IMG/VR virus record: IMGVR_UViG_3300027906_001959
Location: 1-22,209 of that record
DNA length: 22,209 nt
Origin: a virus
Direction: 5' to 3' (one strand)
In this document: positions 1-6,202 of the stretch, piece after piece
Numbering within the stretch: the stretch's first letter is position 1
Layout: the number at the start of each line of letters is the position of its first letter
Position numbers and translations under genes: made by a program
Notes under the pieces: generated by a model
The model's database searches: none
What the model was told of the DNA's origin: nothing
Seen by the model: only the letters and a program-made list of their open reading frames with translations

Positions 1-258
1 TCCGAATTTACCCTTGGCATCATACTTCTTACATACCAATTTAGCATATTCGCCCTCTTGGCAGAAGTTCTTACAGAAGTCTTTTGCCGCCAGTCCTAGT
101 TTCTTTTCTTCTAAGTCTCGCGTTCTACTCTCTGGGGCGTTGATGCCTGCCAGTCTTACTCGCTGGTCATTTAACCATACTCCAAAGCCTAGGTCAATAT
201 CGACATCTACTGTATCGCCATCCACCCATCTCTGTATTACTACATTATACTCGTACAT
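1..258 (-). CDS. Staphylococcal nuclease-like (SNase/TNase) protein, 3' end cut by window edge
   Basis: An open frame of 86 codons runs off the left edge, so the C-terminus is missing. The ATG at 258 follows GGAG with an 8-base gap and overlaps the upstream stop by 14 bases. Residues 12-16 read VDGDT and residues 33-43 read RVRLAGINAPE, the signature of the thermonuclease fold, a Ca2+-dependent phosphodiesterase. Counting from the start, D15, R35 and E43 fall where the fold carries a metal-binding Asp, an Arg and the general-base Glu. The second metal-ligand position, Asp in the classical enzyme, is Asn40 here, so activity is uncertain. No signal peptide is visible, which suggests action inside the host cell, perhaps in DNA degradation or repair. 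The family call is confident; the role is inferred. Confidence 0.8.
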   Translation of the reverse strand, partial: MYEYNVVIQRWVDGDTVDVDIDLGFGVWLNDQRVRLAGINAPESRTRDLEEKKLGLAAKDFCKNFCQEGEYAKLVCKKYDAKGKFG

Positions 259-586
259 GTTGTGTTCTCCAATCAAAAATTAAACCATCTCCTTTATCAT
301 GCATGATTTTGTAGACGATTTTTCCGTTTTCTTTTCCGACCTTCACCACTTTAGGTTTCGGGCCATCCTCAGTCGCGTATGACAAATGAGCGTTATATAA
401 CTCAGTATGCATAGACGATATTAAACTATAATCAATTAATTCGTTTTCCTTCGCTTCGTGTTTAGTGCGAATAGATAACGGCACATCTCCCAGCATCTCC
501 ATCTCGTATTCCATTTCCCAATTCCATGAAAACTTCTGGAGCATTGTTTGGTATTGTGTTAAACTAGGATTCTTCTTCCTCGCCAT
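245..586 (-). CDS. Conserved-looking small phage protein, function unknown (113 aa)
   Basis: I do not recognise this protein. It starts at an ATG that overlaps the end of the upstream membrane protein by 23 bases, and its own end overlaps the SNase-like gene by 14 bases, which fits translational coupling. The N-terminal half is rich in Met, Glu and aromatic residues (around residues 18-32) and looks helical. The C-terminal half has alternating Lys/Val/Gly residues (about 78-95) that would suit a small beta sheet. There is no signal peptide, membrane segment or cysteine motif. It is the fifth gene after the promoter at 2064-2092. Confidence 0.7.
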   Translation of the reverse strand: MARKKNPSLTQYQTMLQKFSWNWEMEYEMEMLGDVPLSIRTKHEAKENELIDYSLISSMHTELYNAHLSYATEDGPKPKVVKVGKENGKIVYKIMHDKGDGLIFDWRTQHVRV

Positions 587-797
587 CTTCTAACCTATCC
601 ATCCACCTATGTACGCGGTTCATGTTTTTGCCTAGCGTGATATCTGTCCAATCCGACCCTTGACTATGATTGAGAAATTCCCTCATAATAATCATAGTGG
701 CGTGGGCGGATGTAGCGGTTCCTTTGCGAAATCCAATATAATATGCTATATAAAGACCGATGCCAAAAACGGCACAGGCCAACTCTAATCCAATCAT
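564..797 (-). CDS. Small membrane-anchored protein, unknown function (77 aa)
   Basis: A hydrophobic stretch at about residues 2-22 looks like a single N-terminal transmembrane helix. After it come a basic turn (FRKG) and a soluble tail of about 50 residues ending in a run of Glu. Under the positive-inside rule the tail is probably cytoplasmic. The start ATG follows GAGGAG with a 5-base gap, a strong ribosome binding site, and lies one base past the stop of the gene before it. No family is recognised. Small inner-membrane proteins encoded early in infection often alter host envelope functions, but nothing in the sequence shows that here. Confidence 0.75.
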   Translation of the reverse strand: MIGLELACAVFGIGLYIAYYIGFRKGTATSAHATMIIMREFLNHSQGSDWTDITLGKNMNRVHRWMDRLEDGEEEES

Positions 798-798
798 T

Positions 799-981
799 TT
801 AACTCCTCTTCTTAAATTCTTCTACCAGAAAATCCTTATTCTTTGCTAGATAATCTTCGTATGAGAGGAGCGGTTGATTATACGCTTCCCTCTCAGCACA
901 GTTCTGGTGAAATAACTCGTGGCAAAAAGAATCAAATTCTCTGCCCGAATCGTGGTCAACTTCCTTTAGTAAGCGTGTCAT
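799..981 (-). CDS. Small acidic/basic soluble protein, unknown function (60 aa)
   Basis: This short reading frame has a good ribosome binding site (GGGAG, 7-base gap) and overlaps the HAD gene by 26 bases. The protein is highly charged, with a few Cys and His residues in the first half (C20, H21, H25, C28) that could bind a metal, although the spacing matches no zinc finger I know. The C-terminus is a Lys/Glu-rich helix. No function is proposed. Confidence 0.65.
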   Translation of the reverse strand: MTRLLKEVDHDSGREFDSFCHELFHQNCAEREAYNQPLLSYEDYLAKNKDFLVEEFKKRS

Positions 982-1558
982 AGATTTGCTCCCAATTCTT
1001 GACTACTGTAGCACTTCCTGTATAATTTAGGTTGTGTCCATGTTCTATTAGAAATCCTTGGAATCCAAATTTCATACCAGTTTCTACATTGACATATTTG
1101 TCTTCTACCCAAGGCGCGCCATAGTATTTATGACTCAATTCCTCTAGGATATCATCCTTGTCAGCTCCACAATCCAAATAGTGATACTCAACAAATGTAT
1201 CTTCTCCAAATAACTTTTTAAGGTTTTGTGTTCTCAGTTCTTGTGCGTATGGGTCACTATGCAAACTAGTCACCGCGACAAACTTATATCCGTGTTTCTC
1301 TGCCAACAACTTCATATAGTGTTGTGCATCCCTCAAAGGGGGCAGAAATCCGATAGCGGCAGAACTGTTGAACTGCCCTGTTAATCTCTGACCTTCGGCG
1401 TAACTAACTCCAAATGTATCAGAAACTTTATACTTGAGTTTGTGGTCATCACCAACTGGATTCATTCCGTTGTGTGCCATCCATTGTGTGAAAGAGAATT
1501 CCCAATCAAGGCAAACTCCATCACAATCCGTTAAAATTACTTTCTTATGTTTAACCAT
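956..1558 (-). CDS. HAD-superfamily phosphatase, possibly 5'(3')-deoxyribonucleotidase type
   Basis: All four HAD motifs can be read. Motif I is DCDGV at residues 11-15, with D11 as the expected nucleophile and D13 as general acid/base. Motif II is the Thr of VTSLHSD (T97). Motif III is a Lys in GADKDD (K134). Motif IV is the acidic pair E152-D153. The cap-like region between motifs I and II is moderate in size. The DxDGV form followed by a Trp and an acidic residue resembles the deoxyribonucleotidase branch, which would fit nucleotide recycling in a phage, but the substrate is an inference. The ATG directly follows the TAA of the gene before it. Length, 200 aa, is normal for the family. Confidence 0.8.
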   Translation of the reverse strand: MVKHKKVILTDCDGVCLDWEFSFTQWMAHNGMNPVGDDHKLKYKVSDTFGVSYAEGQRLTGQFNSSAAIGFLPPLRDAQHYMKLLAEKHGYKFVAVTSLHSDPYAQELRTQNLKKLFGEDTFVEYHYLDCGADKDDILEELSHKYYGAPWVEDKYVNVETGMKFGFQGFLIEHGHNLNYTGSATVVKNWEQIYDTLTKGS

Positions 1559-1786
1559 TTACCACCCACTACTCGCGTGAACATAAGCTTCTGGACAATT
1601 GTATTCTCCACAATAACATTGCCCACCAGCGTGGTCAATTCCATCATCGTCAAACTGTTCACAGTATCCATCGATATGTGCTTGTTGTCCAGCATCTAAC
1701 TGGTCATAGGTAGTGCCTTTGGGGGCACCCATTTTCTCAATCAACTGATTCATAGTTACTGTTAATGCGATTTCTTGTTCTGCCAT
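1559..1786 (-). CDS. Small Cys/His-rich protein, unknown function (75 aa)
   Basis: The start at 1786 is chosen because the ATG follows TGGAG with a 6-base gap; an upstream GTG at 1798 lacks such a site. The first 40 residues look helical and acidic. The C-terminal third carries C42, H52, C57, C59, C64 and H70, enough ligands for one small zinc site, although the spacing is not one I can name. The gene starts one base after the stop of the 81-aa gene and its own stop directly abuts the HAD start. No family is recognised. Confidence 0.7.
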   Translation of the reverse strand: MAEQEIALTVTMNQLIEKMGAPKGTTYDQLDAGQQAHIDGYCEQFDDDGIDHAGGQCYCGEYNCPEAYVHASSGW

Positions 1787-1787
1787 A

Positions 1788-2033
1788 TTAAACTCCACTC
1801 AATTTGATAGCGTACTGATACATAGTCAAAGCATCACTATCTTTTTCAAAACCATATTCACTAGCGAAATCCATTGAAGAAGAACCCATAACTGAATTCG
1901 CCACTCCATGTTTCGCAATAATCAAAGCACACTCTTCAAGTGTACCACCAAAAAACGATTCCTTGGTGTTCTCTAAAGTAAATACAAGACCACCCTTCTC
2001 TGCGTTTAAATAATCAATTTTGTTTGTTTTCAT
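1788..2033 (-). CDS. First gene of the leftmost early-type operon, unknown function (81 aa)
   Basis: This is the first gene after the promoter at 2064-2092. The ATG at 2033 sits behind GTGAGAGAT, a weak ribosome binding site; a GTG at 2045 is an alternative that would leave a very short leader. The protein is small and soluble, with a mix of strand-like (LVFTLENT) and helical (LEECALIIAKHG) segments consistent with a compact alpha/beta fold. There are no membrane segments and no catalytic motif I recognise. Being first behind a strong host-type promoter suggests early expression. Confidence 0.7.
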   Translation of the reverse strand: MKTNKIDYLNAEKGGLVFTLENTKESFFGGTLEECALIIAKHGVANSVMGSSSMDFASEYGFEKDSDALTMYQYAIKLSGV

Positions 2034-2063
2034 ATTATCTCTCACTTTCTTAATTACATGTAT

Positions 2064-2092
2064 ATGATCCCATAATTTAGGGCAAAAGTCAA
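2064..2092 (-). promoter_or_regulatory. Sigma70-like promoter for the leftmost operon
   Basis: Reading the minus strand, TTGACT (2092-2087) is followed after 17 bases by GATCAT (2069-2064). It has the same CGCTTGAC upstream context and the same ATCATATA downstream context as the promoter at 4855-4884. It lies in the only intergenic region longer than 100 bases (2046-2165), just ahead of the 81-aa gene. One of only two GATC sites I found in the window falls inside its -10 element. Confidence 0.65.
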
Positions 2093-2165
2093 GCGAAATA
2101 GCGGAAAATCCGCCTCTGTAAGCTATTGATTTAACTTGAAAAAGCAGAAAAATTGAAAATAAAAT

Positions 2166-2696
2166 TCACTCATTTGGTCTGTATTTGTCGTAATATCGTC
2201 CCCATTGCCATTTTTCGGGTATTTCACCGTCTGCTCTGACTAAATGGGACTTGCCATCGGGTTCTACACACCACCTCATCTTTGGGCGTGCATATGCCTT
2301 CTGTCTTATTAGTTCTATGGTATGCGCTTTGTGTGTTCGCCCATACATAGGATTGAATTCACCCTGTCTAGTACCTGTCATAGTCTTCGATATCTTCGCC
2401 CTATGCGCCTCTGACAATCCTGTTGAATTGGGGTTACTCTGACCCAGTTTTGCCTGTTTGATGCGTTCTCGACCCTCTGGCGTGTGCCAAGCGGTACGGT
2501 CTCTGCATCTATCAACTATGGGTAGGTCTTGGGGGTTTTGTGTGATGACATATTCTCTGACCTTTTCAACGGTAGAGAATTTAATTATCATCTCGCGTGG
2601 TTTCGGTACTTCCTGTAGATTATGTTCATCTACAATCCAAAATTCATTCTTCCAACCACCACATTTAAATAAAAAGAATCTACTAGCTCGTGCCAT
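2166..2696 (-). CDS. NUMOD3-containing DNA-binding protein without a visible nuclease domain
   Basis: The 176-residue protein carries two tandem NUMOD3-like segments, at about residues 84-105 (GQSNPN then AHRAKIS) and 111-133 (GEFNPMYGRTH then a basic helix). NUMOD3 is the DNA-binding module of GIY-YIG and HNH homing endonucleases. Near the end is EIPEKWQWGR (158-167), a tail often found with NUMOD3 in phage proteins. I see no GIY-YIG, HNH or other nuclease motif in the first 70 residues, so it is either a stand-alone DNA-binding protein or the remnant of a homing endonuclease. The start overlaps the previous gene by 14 bases behind AAGGG. It is the last gene before the intergenic promoter region. 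Confidence 0.75.
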   Translation of the reverse strand: MARASRFFLFKCGGWKNEFWIVDEHNLQEVPKPREMIIKFSTVEKVREYVITQNPQDLPIVDRCRDRTAWHTPEGRERIKQAKLGQSNPNSTGLSEAHRAKISKTMTGTRQGEFNPMYGRTHKAHTIELIRQKAYARPKMRWCVEPDGKSHLVRADGEIPEKWQWGRYYDKYRPNE

Positions 2697-2937
2697 CTTC
2701 CCTTAAAAAACTCAACTGGTTATTGTCTGGTACTTCAAGTGTATCTAGTGCCTCTAGTTTATCCTTGAATTCAGCAATCTTGCCAAGTTCATCCTCAATC
2801 GTTTGCATTATATCTGGATGTTCTGCAACTCCCACGCTTTTCTGCATCAAAATCTGTACATTGATTTTATGCTTGTTTATCTGACTCTCGAAATAGATTT
2901 TTAAAGTATGGGTTAGTTGCTTGGTTAAATCTGCCAT
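2683..2937 (-). CDS. Conserved short helical phage protein (84 aa), unknown function
   Basis: The protein is almost entirely helical, with a motif of the form GVAEHPDI followed by a Glu/Lys-rich helix (DELGKIAEFKDKLEAL). I recognise this shape from small conserved genes of T4-like marine phages, but no function is known to me. Its ATG overlaps the stop of the preceding gene as TAATG, so the two are probably translated together. Position alone, downstream of RNase H, recalls the region of T4 that carries late-transcription and helicase-loading genes (33, 59), but I see no sequence support for either identity. Confidence 0.75.
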   Translation of the reverse strand: MADLTKQLTHTLKIYFESQINKHKINVQILMQKSVGVAEHPDIMQTIEDELGKIAEFKDKLEALDTLEVPDNNQLSFLREDGTS

Positions 2938-3428
2938 TATCCTTCCTTTTTCTTTCTAGGTTTTCTTTTCTTCTTGGGTTTGTTATACTCGGTAATTCCC
3001 AATGGTTCCATGAGTTTTTCTAACTTCGGGTACAGTCCAAGTAAAGTTCCATCCTTCACGGCAGTTAGTATCTTTGCCTCTTCTGGATGTACTCCCTCAA
3101 GAATCTGTAACCAATTCATTTCTTGTTTCCAAGTAGGCAGATTCTTCATATTAGAAGCGGGGTCTGTAAACTGTTTGATTCTACGCCACTCCATTTGGAT
3201 AGATGTTGCACCTAATCCATCTGGCGTATCTTCTTCCAGTTTAGTAGTTTCGGGCATCCCTTCTGGTAATCCCCAATCTGGTTTCTCCGCACCTACACCA
3301 ATTCGCACTATAGGAACTAGTGCTTGGTTAGTTTGTCCCCATTGTTTTAGGCGATTTACTTGTTCGCCAAGGTTTTCTCCTTCAAATACAAAGTCGAAAC
3401 CCTCATTCATTTGTCTAAATTTTCGCAT
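2937..3428 (-). CDS. Conserved T4-like marine phage protein, DUF6433-like
   Basis: The middle and C-terminal parts match a pattern I associate with a conserved phage family (DUF6433): an aromatic and basic WRRIKQF segment at about residue 81, then WLQILEGVHPEEAKIL (about 106-121), then KDGTL and a LYPKLE segment. The protein ends in a very basic KKKRKPRKKK tail that may contact nucleic acid. The N-terminus has an acidic Gly/Glu-rich stretch. It lies 11 bases after RNase H behind GAGG, and its stop overlaps the next start. The family name is from memory and should be checked; the function is unknown. Confidence 0.75.
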   Translation of the reverse strand: MRKFRQMNEGFDFVFEGENLGEQVNRLKQWGQTNQALVPIVRIGVGAEKPDWGLPEGMPETTKLEEDTPDGLGATSIQMEWRRIKQFTDPASNMKNLPTWKQEMNWLQILEGVHPEEAKILTAVKDGTLLGLYPKLEKLMEPLGITEYNKPKKKRKPRKKKEG

Positions 3429-3439
3429 ATTTTACCTCA

Positions 3440-4324
3440 TTAAAATTCGTCAATCACATCAATTAGTTTATCAAGACTGAAACTTGTAAAGTATTTATAC
3501 ATGTCCTCAGCCGACTTATTTAACTGTTTCGTGTATTGGAATACAATCTGTTCCTTTATTTCCTCTGGTGTTTGTGATAAATCCACCATTGTCTTATTTC
3601 GGATATAGGCAGCTGCCATTTCACCTGTTACCCATTGCTCTGGTTTTTGTGTCTTCCATTCAGCAATAAGTGTTTTACGAATAGGTCTCTGTCTTATACC
3701 CTCAACGAATGAATTATCTTCACTCATTATGTTTGGAACACCATCGCCCTTGTCTCCGCGTATAATGTGTTCCCTCAATATCGCTTCAGCGGGTTCTTTA
3801 ATCTTCACGAACCTCTTTTTAAGGGGCGAAAACTGTACAACATTTTTCCATTTCTGCAACTGTTGGAAATCGTGGTCACCAGATACAATGAGTAATGGTC
3901 TAGGCGATTCAAATAATCCTTCCTGTACCAAATCATTAGTCTGACTCCACTCTGCCAATGTACCAATTACATCATCTGCCTCTGCACCCTCAACATCTAT
4001 AACTGGATACGGCATGTGCTGTTGTAACTCTTGTTTAACTAGTGAAAGTCCTTCAAAGATAGAAGTCCAATCGTACCCACTATCCTCGCGTGTTTTCTTT
4101 CTACTCGCCTTGTATTGGGGAAATACTTGTCTTCTCCAATATCGCCTGTTATCACAAGCAATTACTAGGTCACCATACTCCTCACCATACTTTGTTTTAT
4201 AACTCCGCAAAGTATTGAGTATCATATGCCGAACCAAGTCTATGTTAATATCTGAATCTTTGGAACCATTGAGTTCCGCCATTAGATTACTGATACTGAT
4301 TTGGTTGTAATCAACTATAATCAT
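3440..4324 (-). CDS. rnh: T4-type RNase H (5'-3' exonuclease / flap nuclease)
   Basis: This FEN-1-family nuclease removes RNA primers and short flaps from lagging-strand DNA. The visible signature residues are D5 (IVDYNQ), D58 in IACDNRRYWRR, the E115/D117/D118 cluster in EADDVIG, D150 and D152 in SGDHDF, and D191/D194 in RGDKGDGVPN, which together form the two-metal active site. Length, 294 aa, is close to T4 RNase H. The start at 4324 is chosen because ATG follows GAGGAG with a 7-base gap; upstream Met codons in the frame lack this. It overlaps the preceding gene by 14 bases. It would work with the primase at the other end of the window. Confidence 0.93.
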   Translation of the reverse strand: MIIVDYNQISISNLMAELNGSKDSDINIDLVRHMILNTLRSYKTKYGEEYGDLVIACDNRRYWRRQVFPQYKASRKKTREDSGYDWTSIFEGLSLVKQELQQHMPYPVIDVEGAEADDVIGTLAEWSQTNDLVQEGLFESPRPLLIVSGDHDFQQLQKWKNVVQFSPLKKRFVKIKEPAEAILREHIIRGDKGDGVPNIMSEDNSFVEGIRQRPIRKTLIAEWKTQKPEQWVTGEMAAAYIRNKTMVDLSQTPEEIKEQIVFQYTKQLNKSAEDMYKYFTSFSLDKLIDVIDEF

Positions 4325-4826
4325 CTTCGGACTCCTCACCCTTCCAGACAAATCCAAGGTCATCATAATAAACACCGCGTTGGCGTTTTATGTTCCCATC
4401 ACTATCATAGGCGGGGGCGATGCTTCTAAAGGTTACTTTCCTTTCTTGGTTTTCACCAGCAAACATATCCGTCCATGTACTACTCTTTAGATAGTTTTCC
4501 ATAGCACGGATATAACTAGCAACTGATTCGTGTTGAGCAATTGCACCTTTCACATTTGCTCTCATCTGTCGTTTAAGTTCGGGTAACTTTTCTTTGTTCA
4601 CCTTTATCCATTGTTTCACATTCTTGTAAGAGAATGTATCCTCATCTGGCAATGCCAGAACATTTGGATGAACATGTTTAAGTTTAGGCGGGTTCTTTTT
4701 CAAACGCGCCTCCCTTGCTTTCGCCAACCTTTCAGTCGCTGCCGCCTTTTGTTCCTCAGTCATAGGCTTTCGGCGCCTACGCTTCGGTTTGTCTGGACGA
4801 AAATCGTCCTTAGTAATTCTTGCCAT
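4311..4826 (-). CDS. Basic conserved phage protein, possibly nucleic-acid binding (171 aa)
   Basis: The N-terminal 45 residues are extremely basic, with KPKRRRRKP at about 13-21 followed by a Lys/Arg/Ala helix, so binding to DNA or RNA is plausible. The middle is a helical domain and the C-terminus contains a strand-rich section ending in an acidic tail. Proteins with this layout occur in T4-like marine phages without known function. It is the first gene after the strong promoter at 4855-4884, with AAGGAG placed well before the ATG, so it is likely made early and in quantity, just ahead of RNase H. Confidence 0.8.
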   Translation of the reverse strand: MARITKDDFRPDKPKRRRRKPMTEEQKAAATERLAKAREARLKKNPPKLKHVHPNVLALPDEDTFSYKNVKQWIKVNKEKLPELKRQMRANVKGAIAQHESVASYIRAMENYLKSSTWTDMFAGENQERKVTFRSIAPAYDSDGNIKRQRGVYYDDLGFVWKGEESEDDYS

Positions 4827-4854
4827 TATTGGACTCCTTGTTTATCAGCTATAT

Positions 4855-4884
4855 ATGATAACACAAGTCTAGTCCAAGTGTCAA
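4855..4884 (-). promoter_or_regulatory. Strong sigma70-like promoter for the RNase H operon
   Basis: On the minus strand, TTGACA (4884-4879) is a perfect -35 box, followed after 18 bases by TATCAT (4860-4855), which differs from consensus at one base. It lies in a 65-base gap between genes, about 30 bases upstream of the 171-aa gene, giving a short leader with AAGGAG. The -35 is preceded by CG in the shared context CGCTTGAC. This indicates use of the host RNA polymerase. Confidence 0.8.
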
Positions 4885-4891
4885 GCGTTTT

Positions 4892-5170
4892 TTATGCTAA
4901 AGCGCCAACCAAAGTCTTTTCTGATACTCCAGTTTTGATATTTCCTATCTGGTCAACCAATAAAGTTCTCCATTGCTCTTTCTGTGTATCAAAAACAGTC
5001 AAATGAGTTTCTTTAACTGGGGCAGGATTCTTTACTTCTGGAATCTTACTCGGAATCAATGTCGCGTGGACATCCCTCTTCGTACCATCTTTCTTGGTAT
5101 AACTGATAATTGCTTCCTGTTCTACCAACATGTCACTAAGTTGTGACCTACTATATTTCACATTATTCAT
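4892..5170 (-). CDS. DUF2693-like small SH3-barrel phage protein (92 aa)
   Basis: The pattern is a short helical start, then ISYTKKDGTKRDVHATL (about 22-38), a Pro/Lys linker, and LTVFDTQKEQWRTLLVDQI. This matches a short family common in T4-like phages (DUF2693, predicted SH3-like barrel), as far as I can recall. Its role is unknown. The ATG overlaps the upstream stop as ATGA, with AGGAG six bases before it. It is the last gene of the long upstream run, ending only a few bases before the -35 box of the next promoter. Confidence 0.75.
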   Translation of the reverse strand: MNNVKYSRSQLSDMLVEQEAIISYTKKDGTKRDVHATLIPSKIPEVKNPAPVKETHLTVFDTQKEQWRTLLVDQIGNIKTGVSEKTLVGALA

Positions 5171-6192
5171 AATATTCTCCTATTCATGATTTCATTGTAC
5201 ATCCGCTCTGCGAATACTTTATGACATTGTTCATTGGGATGACCGCCAGGCATTTCACCAATGTACATGTCGTTACTTTCGGGGGTTAGTGCCCTAGTTT
5301 GCCTCGAAAAGTAATTTCTGTATGGGTGACCATCATATTCTTTCAAACTTATCACCGCATTATATAATTTGTTAAACTTCTTACTCATGTTAGATTTCTT
5401 TACATATCTAAACCATGTCAAATAATCTTTATCGTTCCCTTGATATTCTTCTGTAGTTTCTAATAAAAGCAAGGGGATTTTTTCCATTTTCTCCAGCATC
5501 ACATCTTCAGGCAACTCTGTTATTTCTTCTAACTCCCTTTTGATATATGAACACATTGTAAACGCTTCTAGCATATCAACAATCAAATGTGGTATATTGT
5601 GATATGTAAACATGTTGTGCAAATATAAAACATGTCTTAAATAATCAAAGAAGTTATGCATCTGGTCATTGAGTAAAAAGAATCCTGTCAATTCTTCTCT
5701 CATATCTTTATAATGACTTTCAAGAAGGTCTCCATTCCCGAAACTGTTTAATTGATGTTGTTCACCCCAATTCCAATGACTGTATTCTTCATATCCGCCA
5801 CCCATATCGCTGGCAGGCCCATATATTCCACCAGTAGCCCAATCAAAAATAGTGGGCGTAACCTTTGTTGGATTCCACCTCTTTAGAAAATCGAAACTGA
5901 TAGGTATCTGAAATCTGCTAGGTTCAGTCATCTGTATGACCGCGAGAGATACACTATTCTCTAGTAAATAGTCTTGTGTTGTTCTCCATATACGCCAATT
6001 AGAACCACCACCCCTAGAAAGGTTCTTTGCTTCCATTTCTAACATCTCAGCAAGTATAGTAGACCATCGATGTTTATTTCTATAATCTGTATCACAATGT
6101 TGATACTTATTACCATCCTCAAAAGTTCTGGTCTCTTCTCCTAACTCAGCGCCAAGAGTAATTGAACAACCATTTGTCAAAAGTTTGGGCAT
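5167..6192 (-). CDS. SGNH-hydrolase-like protein (third copy in window, 341 aa)
   Basis: The N-terminus reads KLLTNGCSITLGAEL, a GxSxT block I in which S10 would be the nucleophile. A Gly-rich GGGSN segment after about residue 60 fits blocks II-III. Near the end, GGHPNEQCH (316-324) supplies the candidate catalytic His318; the Asp normally three residues before it is replaced (P315), so the catalytic triad may be incomplete. The long helical insertion in the middle is unlike simple esterases. The start at 6192 is chosen because AAGG precedes it; an upstream start would extend into the receptor gene. It follows the TonB receptor by 10 bases. Possible roles are deacylation or acetyl transfer on surface glycans; the substrate is unknown. 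Confidence 0.75.
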   Translation of the reverse strand: MPKLLTNGCSITLGAELGEETRTFEDGNKYQHCDTDYRNKHRWSTILAEMLEMEAKNLSRGGGSNWRIWRTTQDYLLENSVSLAVIQMTEPSRFQIPISFDFLKRWNPTKVTPTIFDWATGGIYGPASDMGGGYEEYSHWNWGEQHQLNSFGNGDLLESHYKDMREELTGFFLLNDQMHNFFDYLRHVLYLHNMFTYHNIPHLIVDMLEAFTMCSYIKRELEEITELPEDVMLEKMEKIPLLLLETTEEYQGNDKDYLTWFRYVKKSNMSKKFNKLYNAVISLKEYDGHPYRNYFSRQTRALTPESNDMYIGEMPGGHPNEQCHKVFAERMYNEIMNRRIL

Positions 6193-6202
6193 ATAATCTA
6201 CC

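Noticed and set aside
2101-2113. Hairpin GCGGA-AAA-TCCGC just upstream of the promoter at 2064-2092 as a terminator
   Set aside because: The 5-base stem is perfect, but no T-run follows it on the minus strand, so it is not a convincing intrinsic terminator.
2683-3428. T4 gp33 or gp59 identities for the two genes downstream of RNase H
   Set aside because: The position is suggestive, but I could match neither sequence to the T4 proteins.
3492-3499. TATAAATA on the minus strand, identical to the T4 late promoter
   Set aside because: It lies inside the RNase H coding sequence (Met-Tyr-Lys-Tyr), and one such match in 22 kb is expected by chance; no second exact copy was seen in a useful place.
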